From DATDPM01 sp041498815 (GTDB taxonomy: Bacteria; Pseudomonadota; Alphaproteobacteria; DATDPM01): a DNA stretch of 64,000 bases. The notes under the pieces were generated by a model. That model had not been told where the DNA came from. It saw only the letters and a list, made by a program, of their open reading frames with translations, and ran no database searches. The stretch lies in the NCBI GenBank assembly GCA_041498815.1, contig JBGQJC010000007.1:9065-73064 (forward strand), written 5' to 3'. Below are positions 24,995 to 32,734 of the stretch, piece after piece (positions within the stretch are counted from its first letter, which is position 1; each line of letters starts with the position of its first letter). The position numbers were made by a program, and so were the translations under genes.

Positions 24995-25084
24995 ATCGCT
25001 TGTCCGTTTCACGTCAAAAGATAGGTTCGAGCCTGCCCGATTTCGCCCCTAAAGATCATGGGGATATGGGGATTTCGCTCGAGT

Positions 25085-25792
25085 CTACCACAGCAATTCG
25101 CCGGCGATGAAGGCGGCGGCCTCCCGGGTGGCGGGCTTGGCGAAGAACCGGCCGCAGGCGGCGCGTTCGACCAAGCGGCCGTGGTGCAGAAAAACGATCT
25201 CGTCGGCGAGGCGGCGCGCCTGGCCCAGATCGTGGGTGGTCATGACGATCTTGGCGCCCGCGGCAAACCGCAGGATCAGGTCCTCGATCGCGCGCGCCGA
25301 AGCGGGATCGAGATTCGCGGTCGGCTCGTCCAGGAACAGAACCTGGGGCCGCAGCGCCCAGGCTCTCGCCAAGGCCAGGCGCTGCTGTTCGCCGCCCGAT
25401 AGCACCCGCGCCGGGCGCTCGGCCAATCCGTTCAAGCCGGAAGCGGCGAGCGCCTCCGCGATCCGGCCGCGGCGCTCCGCCCTTGGCACATGGCGGACGC
25501 TAAGCGCAAAGGCGACGTTTGCGGCGGCCGAGCGGCGCAGCATCACCGGGCGCTGGAACACCATCGCCTGATGGACGGAAGCCGAGCCGGCGCCGGGGCC
25601 AAGCCATTCGATGCTGCCGGATGTCGGGCGCAAAAGCCCGTGGCATAGGCGAAGCAAAAGGCTCTTGCCCGCGCCGTTGGGGCCGAGAATGACCGTGCGC
25701 GGCCCGGGTTCGAGCGTGAGAGAGAGGCGATCGAGGAGAAGGCCGCCGCGCGTCTCGTAGCACATTTCGCTGAGCGCAAGCGGCAGAATCAT
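25085..25792 (-). CDS. tupC: ABC transporter ATP-binding protein, tungstate/molybdate type
   Basis: The protein has 235 residues. Walker A GPNGAGKSLLLRLCHGL, signature LSGGEQQRLALARA, Walker B VLFLDEPTANLDP and the switch histidine in MTTHDLGQA are intact. Start ATG 25792 overlaps the permease stop (ATGA). The pair resembles TupBC of tungstate importers; in this group the ATPase is short and lacks the C-terminal Mo-binding domain of ModC. The symbol rests on the permease type and on molybdopterin context. Confidence 0.75.
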   Translation of the reverse strand: MILPLALSEMCYETRGGLLLDRLSLTLEPGPRTVILGPNGAGKSLLLRLCHGLLRPTSGSIEWLGPGAGSASVHQAMVFQRPVMLRRSAAANVAFALSVRHVPRAERRGRIAEALAASGLNGLAERPARVLSGGEQQRLALARAWALRPQVLFLDEPTANLDPASARAIEDLILRFAAGAKIVMTTHDLGQARRLADEIVFLHHGRLVERAACGRFFAKPATREAAAFIAGELLW

Positions 25793-26493
25793 GCCTCGTG
25801 CCGCCGCACGAAATCGGCGACCAGATAGGCGCCGCCGTTGATCGAAATCGAAATCAGGATGAGGATGAATCCAAGACCCAAGGCGAGGGGTAAATCGCCC
25901 TTGCTGGTTTCGAGCATGATCGCCGTCGTCATGACCCGGGTCGCGTGGTCGATGTTGCCGCCCACGATCATGACCGCGCCCACCTCCGCCGTCGCCCGGC
26001 CGAACCCGGCCATCACGGTGGTCAGCAACGTGTATCGCCCGTCCCATAAAAGCGCGGGCAGGGCGCGCGCCGGCGTCGCACCCAGCGAGCACAGTTGCTC
26101 TTCGTATTCGCGCCACAAATCCTCGACCACTTGGCGGGTCAGCGCCGCGATCAACGGCGTGATCAGCACCGCCTGGGCGACGATCATGGCGGCCGGCGTG
26201 AACAGCAGCCCGAACACGCCGAGCGGCCCCGAACGGGACAGCAGCAAGTAGATCATGAGGCCGACGACGACCGGCGGAAGCCCCATGCAGGCGTTGAGCA
26301 AAACGGTCGCCGGCCGCCGTCCCGGAAACCGGAACAGGGCCACCGCCGCCCCCAGAGGAAGACCGGCGAGCGTGGCCAGCGTCACCGACGTGACGCTGAC
26401 GAAAAGCGACAGGCGCACGATCTCGCCCAGCTCCGGATCGCGGGCGGCGATCAAGGAGAAAGCGGCGGCGAAGGCCTGGGAAAGGTCGGTCAT
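25789..26493 (-). CDS. tupB: ABC transporter permease, tungstate/molybdate type
   Basis: The protein has 234 residues and about five transmembrane helices. The EAA loop is EEQLCSLGATPARALPALLW, and the ending GRATAEVGAVMIVGGNIDHA is the pattern of TupB. The substrate protein TupA is not next to it within the window, so the importer is split or the gene is elsewhere. Divergent from fdhD, 86 bases apart. Confidence 0.78.
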   Translation of the reverse strand: MTDLSQAFAAAFSLIAARDPELGEIVRLSLFVSVTSVTLATLAGLPLGAAVALFRFPGRRPATVLLNACMGLPPVVVGLMIYLLLSRSGPLGVFGLLFTPAAMIVAQAVLITPLIAALTRQVVEDLWREYEEQLCSLGATPARALPALLWDGRYTLLTTVMAGFGRATAEVGAVMIVGGNIDHATRVMTTAIMLETSKGDLPLALGLGFILILISISINGGAYLVADFVRRHEA

Positions 26494-26579
26494 GGCGCCA
26501 CGACACTAAGGCGGGGCCATGACCCCGGCAAGGCCGGGCCCGGCTTGCCGCAAGCCCGGATGCGCGCCATATTCCCGGA

Positions 26580-27455
26580 ATGAAAGAGTTTTTGGTCCGG
26601 CCCAATCCCGCCGATCCGCGGCTCACGCGCCGCGTGTCGGGGATAGACCAAGAGGGCCGTGCGATCGAAACATCGGTCATCACCGAGCGGCCGCTCACCC
26701 TGTTCCTGAACGGGCGCGAGATCGTCACCATGATGACGATCGGTGATTACCCCGAGGATCTCGCCGTCGGCTATCTCCTCAACCAGAACATGCTGCACCC
26801 GGACGACAAGGTGCAGGCGGTGGATTACGACGACGAGCTCGGCGTCGTCGTCGTGCGCACCGGCCGCGAAACCGATTTCGAGGAAAAGCTCAAGAAGAAA
26901 ACCCTCACCTCCGGCTGCGCCCAGGGCACCGTCTTCGGCGACGTGATGGAGAAGTTCGACGAGATCGAGCTCGACAAAAACGCGAAGCTTCGCACCTCTT
27001 GGCTCTACGCGCTGACACGCAAGATCAACACCGCGCCCAGCCTCTATCTCGAGGCCGGCGCCATCCACGGCTGCGTGCTGTGCGAGGAAGACCGGGTGCT
27101 CATCTACATGGAAGACGTGGGCCGCCACAACGCGGTCGATAAATGCGCGGGCTATATGTACCGCGAAAATATCTCGCCCAAAGGCAAGATGTTCTACACG
27201 ACCGGGCGGCTCACCAGCGAAATGGTGATCAAGACGGTGCAGATGCAAATCCCGATCTTGCTTTCGCGCTCCGGCTTCACCGCCTGGGGCGTGGATCTTG
27301 CGCGCCGCGCCAACCTCACGCTGGTCGGCCGCGCCAAGGGCAAGCGATTCGTCGTGCTGTCCGGCGAACAGCGCATCGTGTTCGACGCGAATCCCAAAGA
27401 TATCGGCGAAGAGCCGGTCCACGTCCGGCGCAAGGCCAGTGAGGATGTCGCCTGA
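26580..27455 (+). CDS. fdhD: Formate dehydrogenase accessory sulfurtransferase FdhD
   Basis: Passes sulfur from IscS to the Mo/W cofactor of formate dehydrogenase. The protein has 291 residues. The core blocks are ERPLTLFLNGREI, GDYPEDLAVGYLLNQ and MEDVGRHNAVDKCAGY. The site that is CxxC in E. coli (C121, C124) reads TSGCAQGTVFGD here, with one cysteine only; such forms are common in alphaproteobacteria. Another pair, HGCVLCEED, lies downstream. Overlaps mobA by 11 bases. Confidence 0.93.
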   Translation: MKEFLVRPNPADPRLTRRVSGIDQEGRAIETSVITERPLTLFLNGREIVTMMTIGDYPEDLAVGYLLNQNMLHPDDKVQAVDYDDELGVVVVRTGRETDFEEKLKKKTLTSGCAQGTVFGDVMEKFDEIELDKNAKLRTSWLYALTRKINTAPSLYLEAGAIHGCVLCEEDRVLIYMEDVGRHNAVDKCAGYMYRENISPKGKMFYTTGRLTSEMVIKTVQMQIPILLSRSGFTAWGVDLARRANLTLVGRAKGKRFVVLSGEQRIVFDANPKDIGEEPVHVRRKASEDVA

Positions 27456-28074
27456 AAGCCCGCGTGTCGCGGGCGTCCTTCTCGCCGGCGGCCGCTCCCG
27501 GCGCATGGGCGGCGGCGACAAGGCGTTGCTTACGCTTCATGGTGAAACGCTGCTGGCGCGCGTGATTGCCCGGGTAAAGCCCCAGGTGCAATCGCTGGTC
27601 TTGAATGCGAACGGCGATCCCGCGCGTTTCGCCGCGTTCAAGCTTCCGGTCGTTCCCGATTCCGTGCCCGGTTTTCCCGGCCCCTTGGCGGGTGTTTTGA
27701 CCGGCCTCGAATGGGCGCTGGCCAATGCCAAAGACATTTCCTGGGTCGCCAGTTTTCCATCCGATGCGCCGTTTCTGCCGCGCGATCTCGTGGCGCGTCT
27801 TGCCGAGGCCGCGCAAGGCGCCGATATGGCCTGCGCCGCATCGGGCGGGCGGCGGCATCCGGTGGCGGGCCTATGGCCGGTGGCGCTCGCCCGAGGTCTC
27901 CGCCGCGCGGTCGTAAACGAGGGCCTGCGCAAGGTCGAAGACTGGACCGGGCGATTTAACGTCGCCGTTGTGGATTATCCGCTCGCCCCCTTCGATCCCT
28001 TCTTCAACGCCAATACGCCCGAGGATTTGGCGGAAGCCGAGCGGATTCTGGGCTTCGAGGAAGCGAAAGCCTGA
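27445..28074 (+). CDS. mobA: Molybdenum cofactor guanylyltransferase
   Basis: Joins GMP to molybdopterin, forming the MGD cofactor needed by formate dehydrogenase. The nucleotide-binding loop is VLLAGGRSRRMGGGDKALL, with SFPSDAPFLP as the metal/GTP site. The protein has 209 residues. Start ATG 27445 lies inside the end of fdhD; the frame is open upstream but that is antisense. Two-gene operon fdhD-mobA. Confidence 0.94.
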   Translation: MSPESPRVAGVLLAGGRSRRMGGGDKALLTLHGETLLARVIARVKPQVQSLVLNANGDPARFAAFKLPVVPDSVPGFPGPLAGVLTGLEWALANAKDISWVASFPSDAPFLPRDLVARLAEAAQGADMACAASGGRRHPVAGLWPVALARGLRRAVVNEGLRKVEDWTGRFNVAVVDYPLAPFDPFFNANTPEDLAEAERILGFEEAKA

Positions 28075-28196
28075 CCGTCACAAAACCGTCTCCGGCCCCT
28101 TATGGACTTGGGCGGGCACTTTTGCCATGCTGCTGCCCGGCGCACCGCTAGGGGCGCCCGAACGAAGATACGGCCGATAAAAACAGGGGGGGATCC

Positions 28197-29705
28197 GTGT
28201 CTGGGCCTGCGTCCAACGTTCTCGCTTTGCTCGCCAAGGAAGGCACCATCGCCAAGCCGGGCTACAACCGCTGGCTGGTTCCGCCGGCGGCGCTCGCCAT
28301 CCATCTTTCGATCGGCATGGCCTACGGATTCTCGGTGTTCTGGCTGCCGCTCTCCAAGGCGATCGGAATTGCGAGCTCTATCGCCTGTCCGGACGACATG
28401 GGGTTCTTCGCCCGAGTGACCGCGACCACATGCGACTGGAAGGTCAGCATGTTGACCCCGATGTTCATGTTGTTCTTCGTGTTTCTGGGCGGATCGGCCG
28501 CGGTCTTCGGGCATTGGCTCGAGCGCGAAGGCCCGCGCAAAGCCGGCTTCGTCGCCGCCTTCTGCTGGGGCGGCGGTCTCTTAATTTCGGCTTTCGGCGT
28601 GTACGTGCACCAAGTGTGGCTGCTGTGGCTGGGATCGGGAGTGATCGGCGGCTGCGGTTTGGGCCTCGGCTATATCTCGCCGGTTTCCCTGCTCATCAAG
28701 TGGTTCCCGGATCGCCGCGGGATGGCGACGGGCATGGCGATCATGGGTTTCGGCGGCGGCGCCATGATCGGCGCGCCATTGGCCAACCTTTTGATGAAGT
28801 ACTACGCCACTCCTACGTCCGTCGGTGTGTGGCAGACCTTCGTCACCATGGGCGCCATCTATTTCATCGCCATGATGTGCGGCGCCTTCGCTTACCGCTT
28901 GCCCGCATCCGGCTGGCAGCCGGAAGGGTGGACACCGCCCGTGGAAAGCAAGGCGATGATCACGCGCCACCACGTTCATTTGAACGAGGCGCATAAGACG
29001 CCGCAGTTCTGGCTGCTGTGGGGCGTGCTGTGCCTCAACGTAAGCGCAGGCATCGGGATAATCGGCATGGCCTCGCCGATGCTTCAGGACATCTTTGGCG
29101 GAAAACTGATCGGGGTCCCGGAGATATTCGAAAAGCTGACGCCGGACCAGTTAAAGCTCACCGCCACCATCGGCGCCGGATTTGCGGCGCTGCTTAGCCT
29201 CTCCAACATTGCTGGACGAATTTTTTGGGCATCGCTATCCGATTTCCTTGGCCGCAAGCGCACCTATTTCATTTTCTTCTCGCTCGGCTTCATCCTCTAC
29301 GTATCGGCACGCACCGCAGGCACGTTCGGAACAACTGCCGCCTTCGTTGGAATCTTCTGCATCATTTTGACAATGTATGGAGGCGGGTTCGCGACGATCC
29401 CGGCCTATTTGGCCGACATATTCGGAACCCAATTCGTCGGGGCCATCCATGGCCGTCTGCTTACGGCATGGTCAACCGCCGGGGTTCTTTCCCAGCTTGT
29501 TCCCCAGATCCGCGATCACGAAATATTCGACCTCCATACGGCGCACGCCGACGCGTATAACCCGATCTTCTATCTTATGGCGGGACTGCTCGTGCTCGGT
29601 TTCATATGCAACTTGCTGGTGCGGCCGGTGGCCGAGAAACATTACATGTCCGACGAAGAGCTCGCCGCGGAGCGCAAGCTCGCTCACGAAGCGGGTCGCG
29701 CGTGA
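28197..29705 (+). CDS. OFA-type MFS transporter (oxalate/formate antiporter family)
   Basis: The protein has 502 residues and about twelve transmembrane helices. GMAYGFSVFWLPLSKAIG near residue 45 and KWFPDRRGMATGMAIMGFGG (MFS loop motif) place it in the OFA group. The insertion with VHLNEAHKTPQFWLLWGVL between halves is typical. Its position between fdhD-mobA and the formate dehydrogenase suggests formate or oxalate as substrate, but this is inference. GTG start at 28197 with a G-rich ribosome site. Followed 27 bases later by the 44-residue partner. Confidence 0.87.
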   Translation: MSGPASNVLALLAKEGTIAKPGYNRWLVPPAALAIHLSIGMAYGFSVFWLPLSKAIGIASSIACPDDMGFFARVTATTCDWKVSMLTPMFMLFFVFLGGSAAVFGHWLEREGPRKAGFVAAFCWGGGLLISAFGVYVHQVWLLWLGSGVIGGCGLGLGYISPVSLLIKWFPDRRGMATGMAIMGFGGGAMIGAPLANLLMKYYATPTSVGVWQTFVTMGAIYFIAMMCGAFAYRLPASGWQPEGWTPPVESKAMITRHHVHLNEAHKTPQFWLLWGVLCLNVSAGIGIIGMASPMLQDIFGGKLIGVPEIFEKLTPDQLKLTATIGAGFAALLSLSNIAGRIFWASLSDFLGRKRTYFIFFSLGFILYVSARTAGTFGTTAAFVGIFCIILTMYGGGFATIPAYLADIFGTQFVGAIHGRLLTAWSTAGVLSQLVPQIRDHEIFDLHTAHADAYNPIFYLMAGLLVLGFICNLLVRPVAEKHYMSDEELAAERKLAHEAGRA

Positions 29706-29732
29706 AGCTGAACGCCGGGAGGAGAATCGAAC

Positions 29733-29867
29733 ATGGCCAAACCACCTCAAACTCGAACCGACGGCCAACGGCCCATGGTTATCGTCGCCTGGACCTTGGT
29801 GGGAATCCCGCTGGCTTGGGGCGTCTATAACACGCTGGCGACCGCGGCCAAGCTGTTCGGTCAATAA
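29733..29867 (+). CDS. MFS transporter small subunit, 44 residues
   Basis: Very short gene from ATG 29733 with the strong GGGAGGAG ribosome site. The protein reads MAKPPQTRTDGQRPMVIVAW, then one membrane helix (VAWTLVGIPLAWGVYNTL), ending KLFGQ. Tiny single-helix proteins of this kind with the GIPLAWGV segment always follow OFA-type MFS genes and are annotated as MFS transporter small subunit. Its function is not established; it probably sits beside the carrier in the inner membrane. Ends 23 bases before a strong terminator. Confidence 0.85.
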   Translation: MAKPPQTRTDGQRPMVIVAWTLVGIPLAWGVYNTLATAAKLFGQ

Positions 29868-29889
29868 AAGCTCTTTGCAGTCGAAAAAA

Positions 29890-29921
29890 CCGGCGCCGAA
29901 TCTCTCCGGCGCCGGCTTTTT
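29890..29921. terminator. Bidirectional intrinsic terminator
   Basis: A 9-bp perfect stem CCGGCGCCG/CGGCGCCGG with an eight-base loop is followed by CTTTTTG on the plus strand and by GTTTTTTC on the minus strand. It ends both the MFS unit and the formate dehydrogenase operon, which converge here. Confidence 0.9.
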
Positions 29922-29941
29922 GATTCGAAAATAGGGGGCCG

Positions 29942-32734
29942 CTATTCGGCGGCGGCCACCCGGTGCCTCGCATGCTCGATCCGGGCCGCGCAGTATTTCA
30001 ATTCCGGGATCTTGCCGAAGGGATCGAGCGCCGGATTGGTGAGCTCGTTCGCCGGCGCTTCGGCGTAGCAGAACGGGATGAAAACCTGTCCCGGCGATAC
30101 GCCCTGGTCCACGCGCACCTTGAGCGTGATCGTCCCGCGCCGGCTCGAAACCGTCACCGGCCCGCCCGGCGTCAGCCCGTAACGCTTGATGTCTTCGGGA
30201 CTGAGGTGCGCCACCGCCTCGGGCTCGGCCCAATCGAGAACCATCGAGCGCCGCGTCATCGTGCCCGTATGCCAGTGCTCGAGAAGCCGCCCGGTGGTCA
30301 GAATCATCGGATAATGCTCGTCGGGAATTTCGTCGGGCGGCACCAAGCCCGTCGGCACGAACTTGCCGCGGCCATTGGCGGTCGGGAATCCGTCGCCGAA
30401 GATCACCTCTTCGCCCGGCTGGTCCACCGACTCGACCGGATACGTCACCGATTCCTCGCGCTCGAGGCGTTCCCAAGTGATGCCCTTGATGGACGGCATG
30501 CATTGCCGGAGCTCCGCGAACACGTCCCGGGGGTGGGTGTAGCTCCATTCGAGCCCCAGGCGCTTCGCGATCTCCTGGATGATCCACCAGTCCTGACGCG
30601 CATCCCTAGGCGGCTCGAGGGCTTGGCGCGCGATCTGCACCTGCCGGTTGGTGTTGGTGAAGGTGCCGGTCTTTTCGGGGAAGGCGGAGGCCGGCAGCAC
30701 GACATCGGCCAGGAACGCGGTCTCGGTCAAAAACAAATCTTGCACGACCAGATGCTCGAGCTTGGCGAGCCCGGCCCGCGCATGCGCCGTGTCGGGATCG
30801 GACATCGCCGGGTTCTCGCCCATGACGTACATGCCCTTGATGTAGCCCGCAAACATCGCGTGCATGATCTCGACCACGGTCAAGCCCGGTTTGGGGTCGA
30901 GCGTCGTGCCCCAGAACGCCTCGAAGAATTCGCGCACCTTGCTGTCCGCGACCGACTGGTAATCCGGAAACACCATGGGGATGAGGCCGACGTCGGAGGC
31001 GCCCTGCACGTTGTTCTGGCCGCGCAGCGGATGAAGCCCCGTGCCCGGCCGCCCGATCTGGCCGGTAATGAGCGCGAGCGAAATGAGACAGCGCGAATTG
31101 TCGGTGCCGTGGACGTGCTGCGAAATGCCCATGCCCCAGAAGATGATCGCGGCCTTGGCCGTGGCGTAAGCGCGCGCCACCTCGCGGATAAGCTCCGGCG
31201 TCACCCCGCAGATGGGGGCCATTTCCTCGGCCGTGAATTCCTTGACCGATTCTTTCAGGCCCTCGAATCCGTCGGTGTATTTCGCGACGTAATCCTTGTT
31301 CACGAGACCCTCGGCGATGATCGTGTTGAGCATCGCGTTCAGGAGCGCGACGTCGGTGCCCGGGCGGAAGCGAACATTATAAGTCGCGTGCCGGCTCATG
31401 GCCTGGCCGCGCGGGTCGATCACGATGAGCTTGGCGCCGCGTTTGGCCGCGTTCTTGAGGAAGGTCGCGGCAACGGGATGATTCTGGGCCGGGCGCGCGC
31501 CGATGACGATGATGACGTCGGAATTTTCGGCCTCGCCGAAGGGCGCCGTCACCGAACCCGATCCAACCGTCTCCAGAAGCGCCGCGACCGACGAGGCGTG
31601 GCACAGCCGCGTGCAATGGTCCACGTTGTTGTTGCGGAAGCCGAGGCGAACCAGCTTCTGGAACAGATAGGCTTCCTCGTTCGAGCCCTTGGCGGAGCCG
31701 AATCCGGCCAAGGCATGGGGCCCGTGGGTATCGCGCACGCGCATCAATCCTTTGGCCGCGGCATCGAGCGCTTCTTCCCAGCTCGCCTCGCGGAAATGGG
31801 TGAACGGATTGGCGGGATTGATGGACTCGCCGGGATTCTTCGGCACGCCTTGCTTGCGGATGAGGGGCACGGTCAAGCGGTCCTTGTGATGGATGTAATC
31901 GAAACCGAACCGGCCCTTGACGCAAAGCCGGTTATGATTCGAGGGACCGTCGCGCCCGTTCACCGCCACGATCTTCTCGTCCTTGACGCGGAAGGTGAGT
32001 TGGCACCCCACGCCGCAATAGGGGCAGAGGCTATGGACCTCGCGATCGGGCACGATCGAGCCGACGCCTTTTTCGTCGACCAAGGTCGCGGGCATCAAGG
32101 CGCCGGTGGGGCAGATCTGGACGCATTCGCCGCAGGCGACGCAGGTGGAATCCCCCATGGGATCGTCGAAATCGAACACGATTTTCGAAAGGTGCCCGCG
32201 ATGGGCCATGCCGATCACGTCATTCACCTGCACTTCGCGGCAGGCGCGAACGCACAGCGTGCAGTGGATGCAGGCATCGAGCTGCACCGCCATGGCGCTG
32301 TGGCTCATGTCGGCTTTCGGCATCGCGCGCCTGGGAAACCGGCTCTCCCGCACGCCGACGTAATCCGCCATGTTCCAGAAATGGGAGTTTGGGTCGTGCG
32401 CCACCTCGCGCGCGGGCTGGTCGGCGACGAGCAACTCCATCACCATGGCGCGGGCCTTCGCCGCGCGCTCGTCGTAGGTGGCGACCTTCATGCCGGGGCC
32501 GGGTTTGCGGATGCAGGAGGCGGCCAGAACGCGCTCGCCCTCGATGTGGACCATGCAGGCGCGGCAATTGCCGTCGCCGCGATAGCCGGGTTTGTCGGCG
32601 TAACAGAGATGGGGAAGCAGAATGCCGAGCCTTTTGGCGACCTGCCAAATGGTCTCGCCCGATTGCGCTTCCACCTCCATGCCGTCAAGGGTGAAACGGA
32701 CCGCGGCCGAGAGGCCCGATGCGTCGGGACTCAT
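29942..32734 (-). CDS. fdsA: NAD-linked formate dehydrogenase, alpha subunit
   Basis: The protein has 930 residues. N-terminal 2Fe-2S domain (CYADKPGYRGDGNCRACMVH), then 4Fe-4S motifs CIHCTLCVRACR and CVACGECVQICP, then the cluster CPYCGVGCQLTF and the Mo/W-bis-MGD domain. The catalytic residue is cysteine (DHCTRLCHASS), not selenocysteine; the histidine and arginine after it are as expected. The C-terminal domain binds the second MGD. Oxidises formate to CO2. Starts at ATG 32734 with ATGA overlap to the fdsGB stop. The frame is open upstream but that part is not homologous. Needs fdhD, mobA and moaA in this window. Confidence 0.95.
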   Translation of the reverse strand: MSPDASGLSAAVRFTLDGMEVEAQSGETIWQVAKRLGILLPHLCYADKPGYRGDGNCRACMVHIEGERVLAASCIRKPGPGMKVATYDERAAKARAMVMELLVADQPAREVAHDPNSHFWNMADYVGVRESRFPRRAMPKADMSHSAMAVQLDACIHCTLCVRACREVQVNDVIGMAHRGHLSKIVFDFDDPMGDSTCVACGECVQICPTGALMPATLVDEKGVGSIVPDREVHSLCPYCGVGCQLTFRVKDEKIVAVNGRDGPSNHNRLCVKGRFGFDYIHHKDRLTVPLIRKQGVPKNPGESINPANPFTHFREASWEEALDAAAKGLMRVRDTHGPHALAGFGSAKGSNEEAYLFQKLVRLGFRNNNVDHCTRLCHASSVAALLETVGSGSVTAPFGEAENSDVIIVIGARPAQNHPVAATFLKNAAKRGAKLIVIDPRGQAMSRHATYNVRFRPGTDVALLNAMLNTIIAEGLVNKDYVAKYTDGFEGLKESVKEFTAEEMAPICGVTPELIREVARAYATAKAAIIFWGMGISQHVHGTDNSRCLISLALITGQIGRPGTGLHPLRGQNNVQGASDVGLIPMVFPDYQSVADSKVREFFEAFWGTTLDPKPGLTVVEIMHAMFAGYIKGMYVMGENPAMSDPDTAHARAGLAKLEHLVVQDLFLTETAFLADVVLPASAFPEKTGTFTNTNRQVQIARQALEPPRDARQDWWIIQEIAKRLGLEWSYTHPRDVFAELRQCMPSIKGITWERLEREESVTYPVESVDQPGEEVIFGDGFPTANGRGKFVPTGLVPPDEIPDEHYPMILTTGRLLEHWHTGTMTRRSMVLDWAEPEAVAHLSPEDIKRYGLTPGGPVTVSSRRGTITLKVRVDQGVSPGQVFIPFCYAEAPANELTNPALDPFGKIPELKYCAARIEHARHRVAAAE

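Noticed and set aside
29942..32734. Selenocysteine in formate dehydrogenase
   Set aside because: The catalytic position is a normal cysteine codon in RLCH; there is no in-frame TGA.
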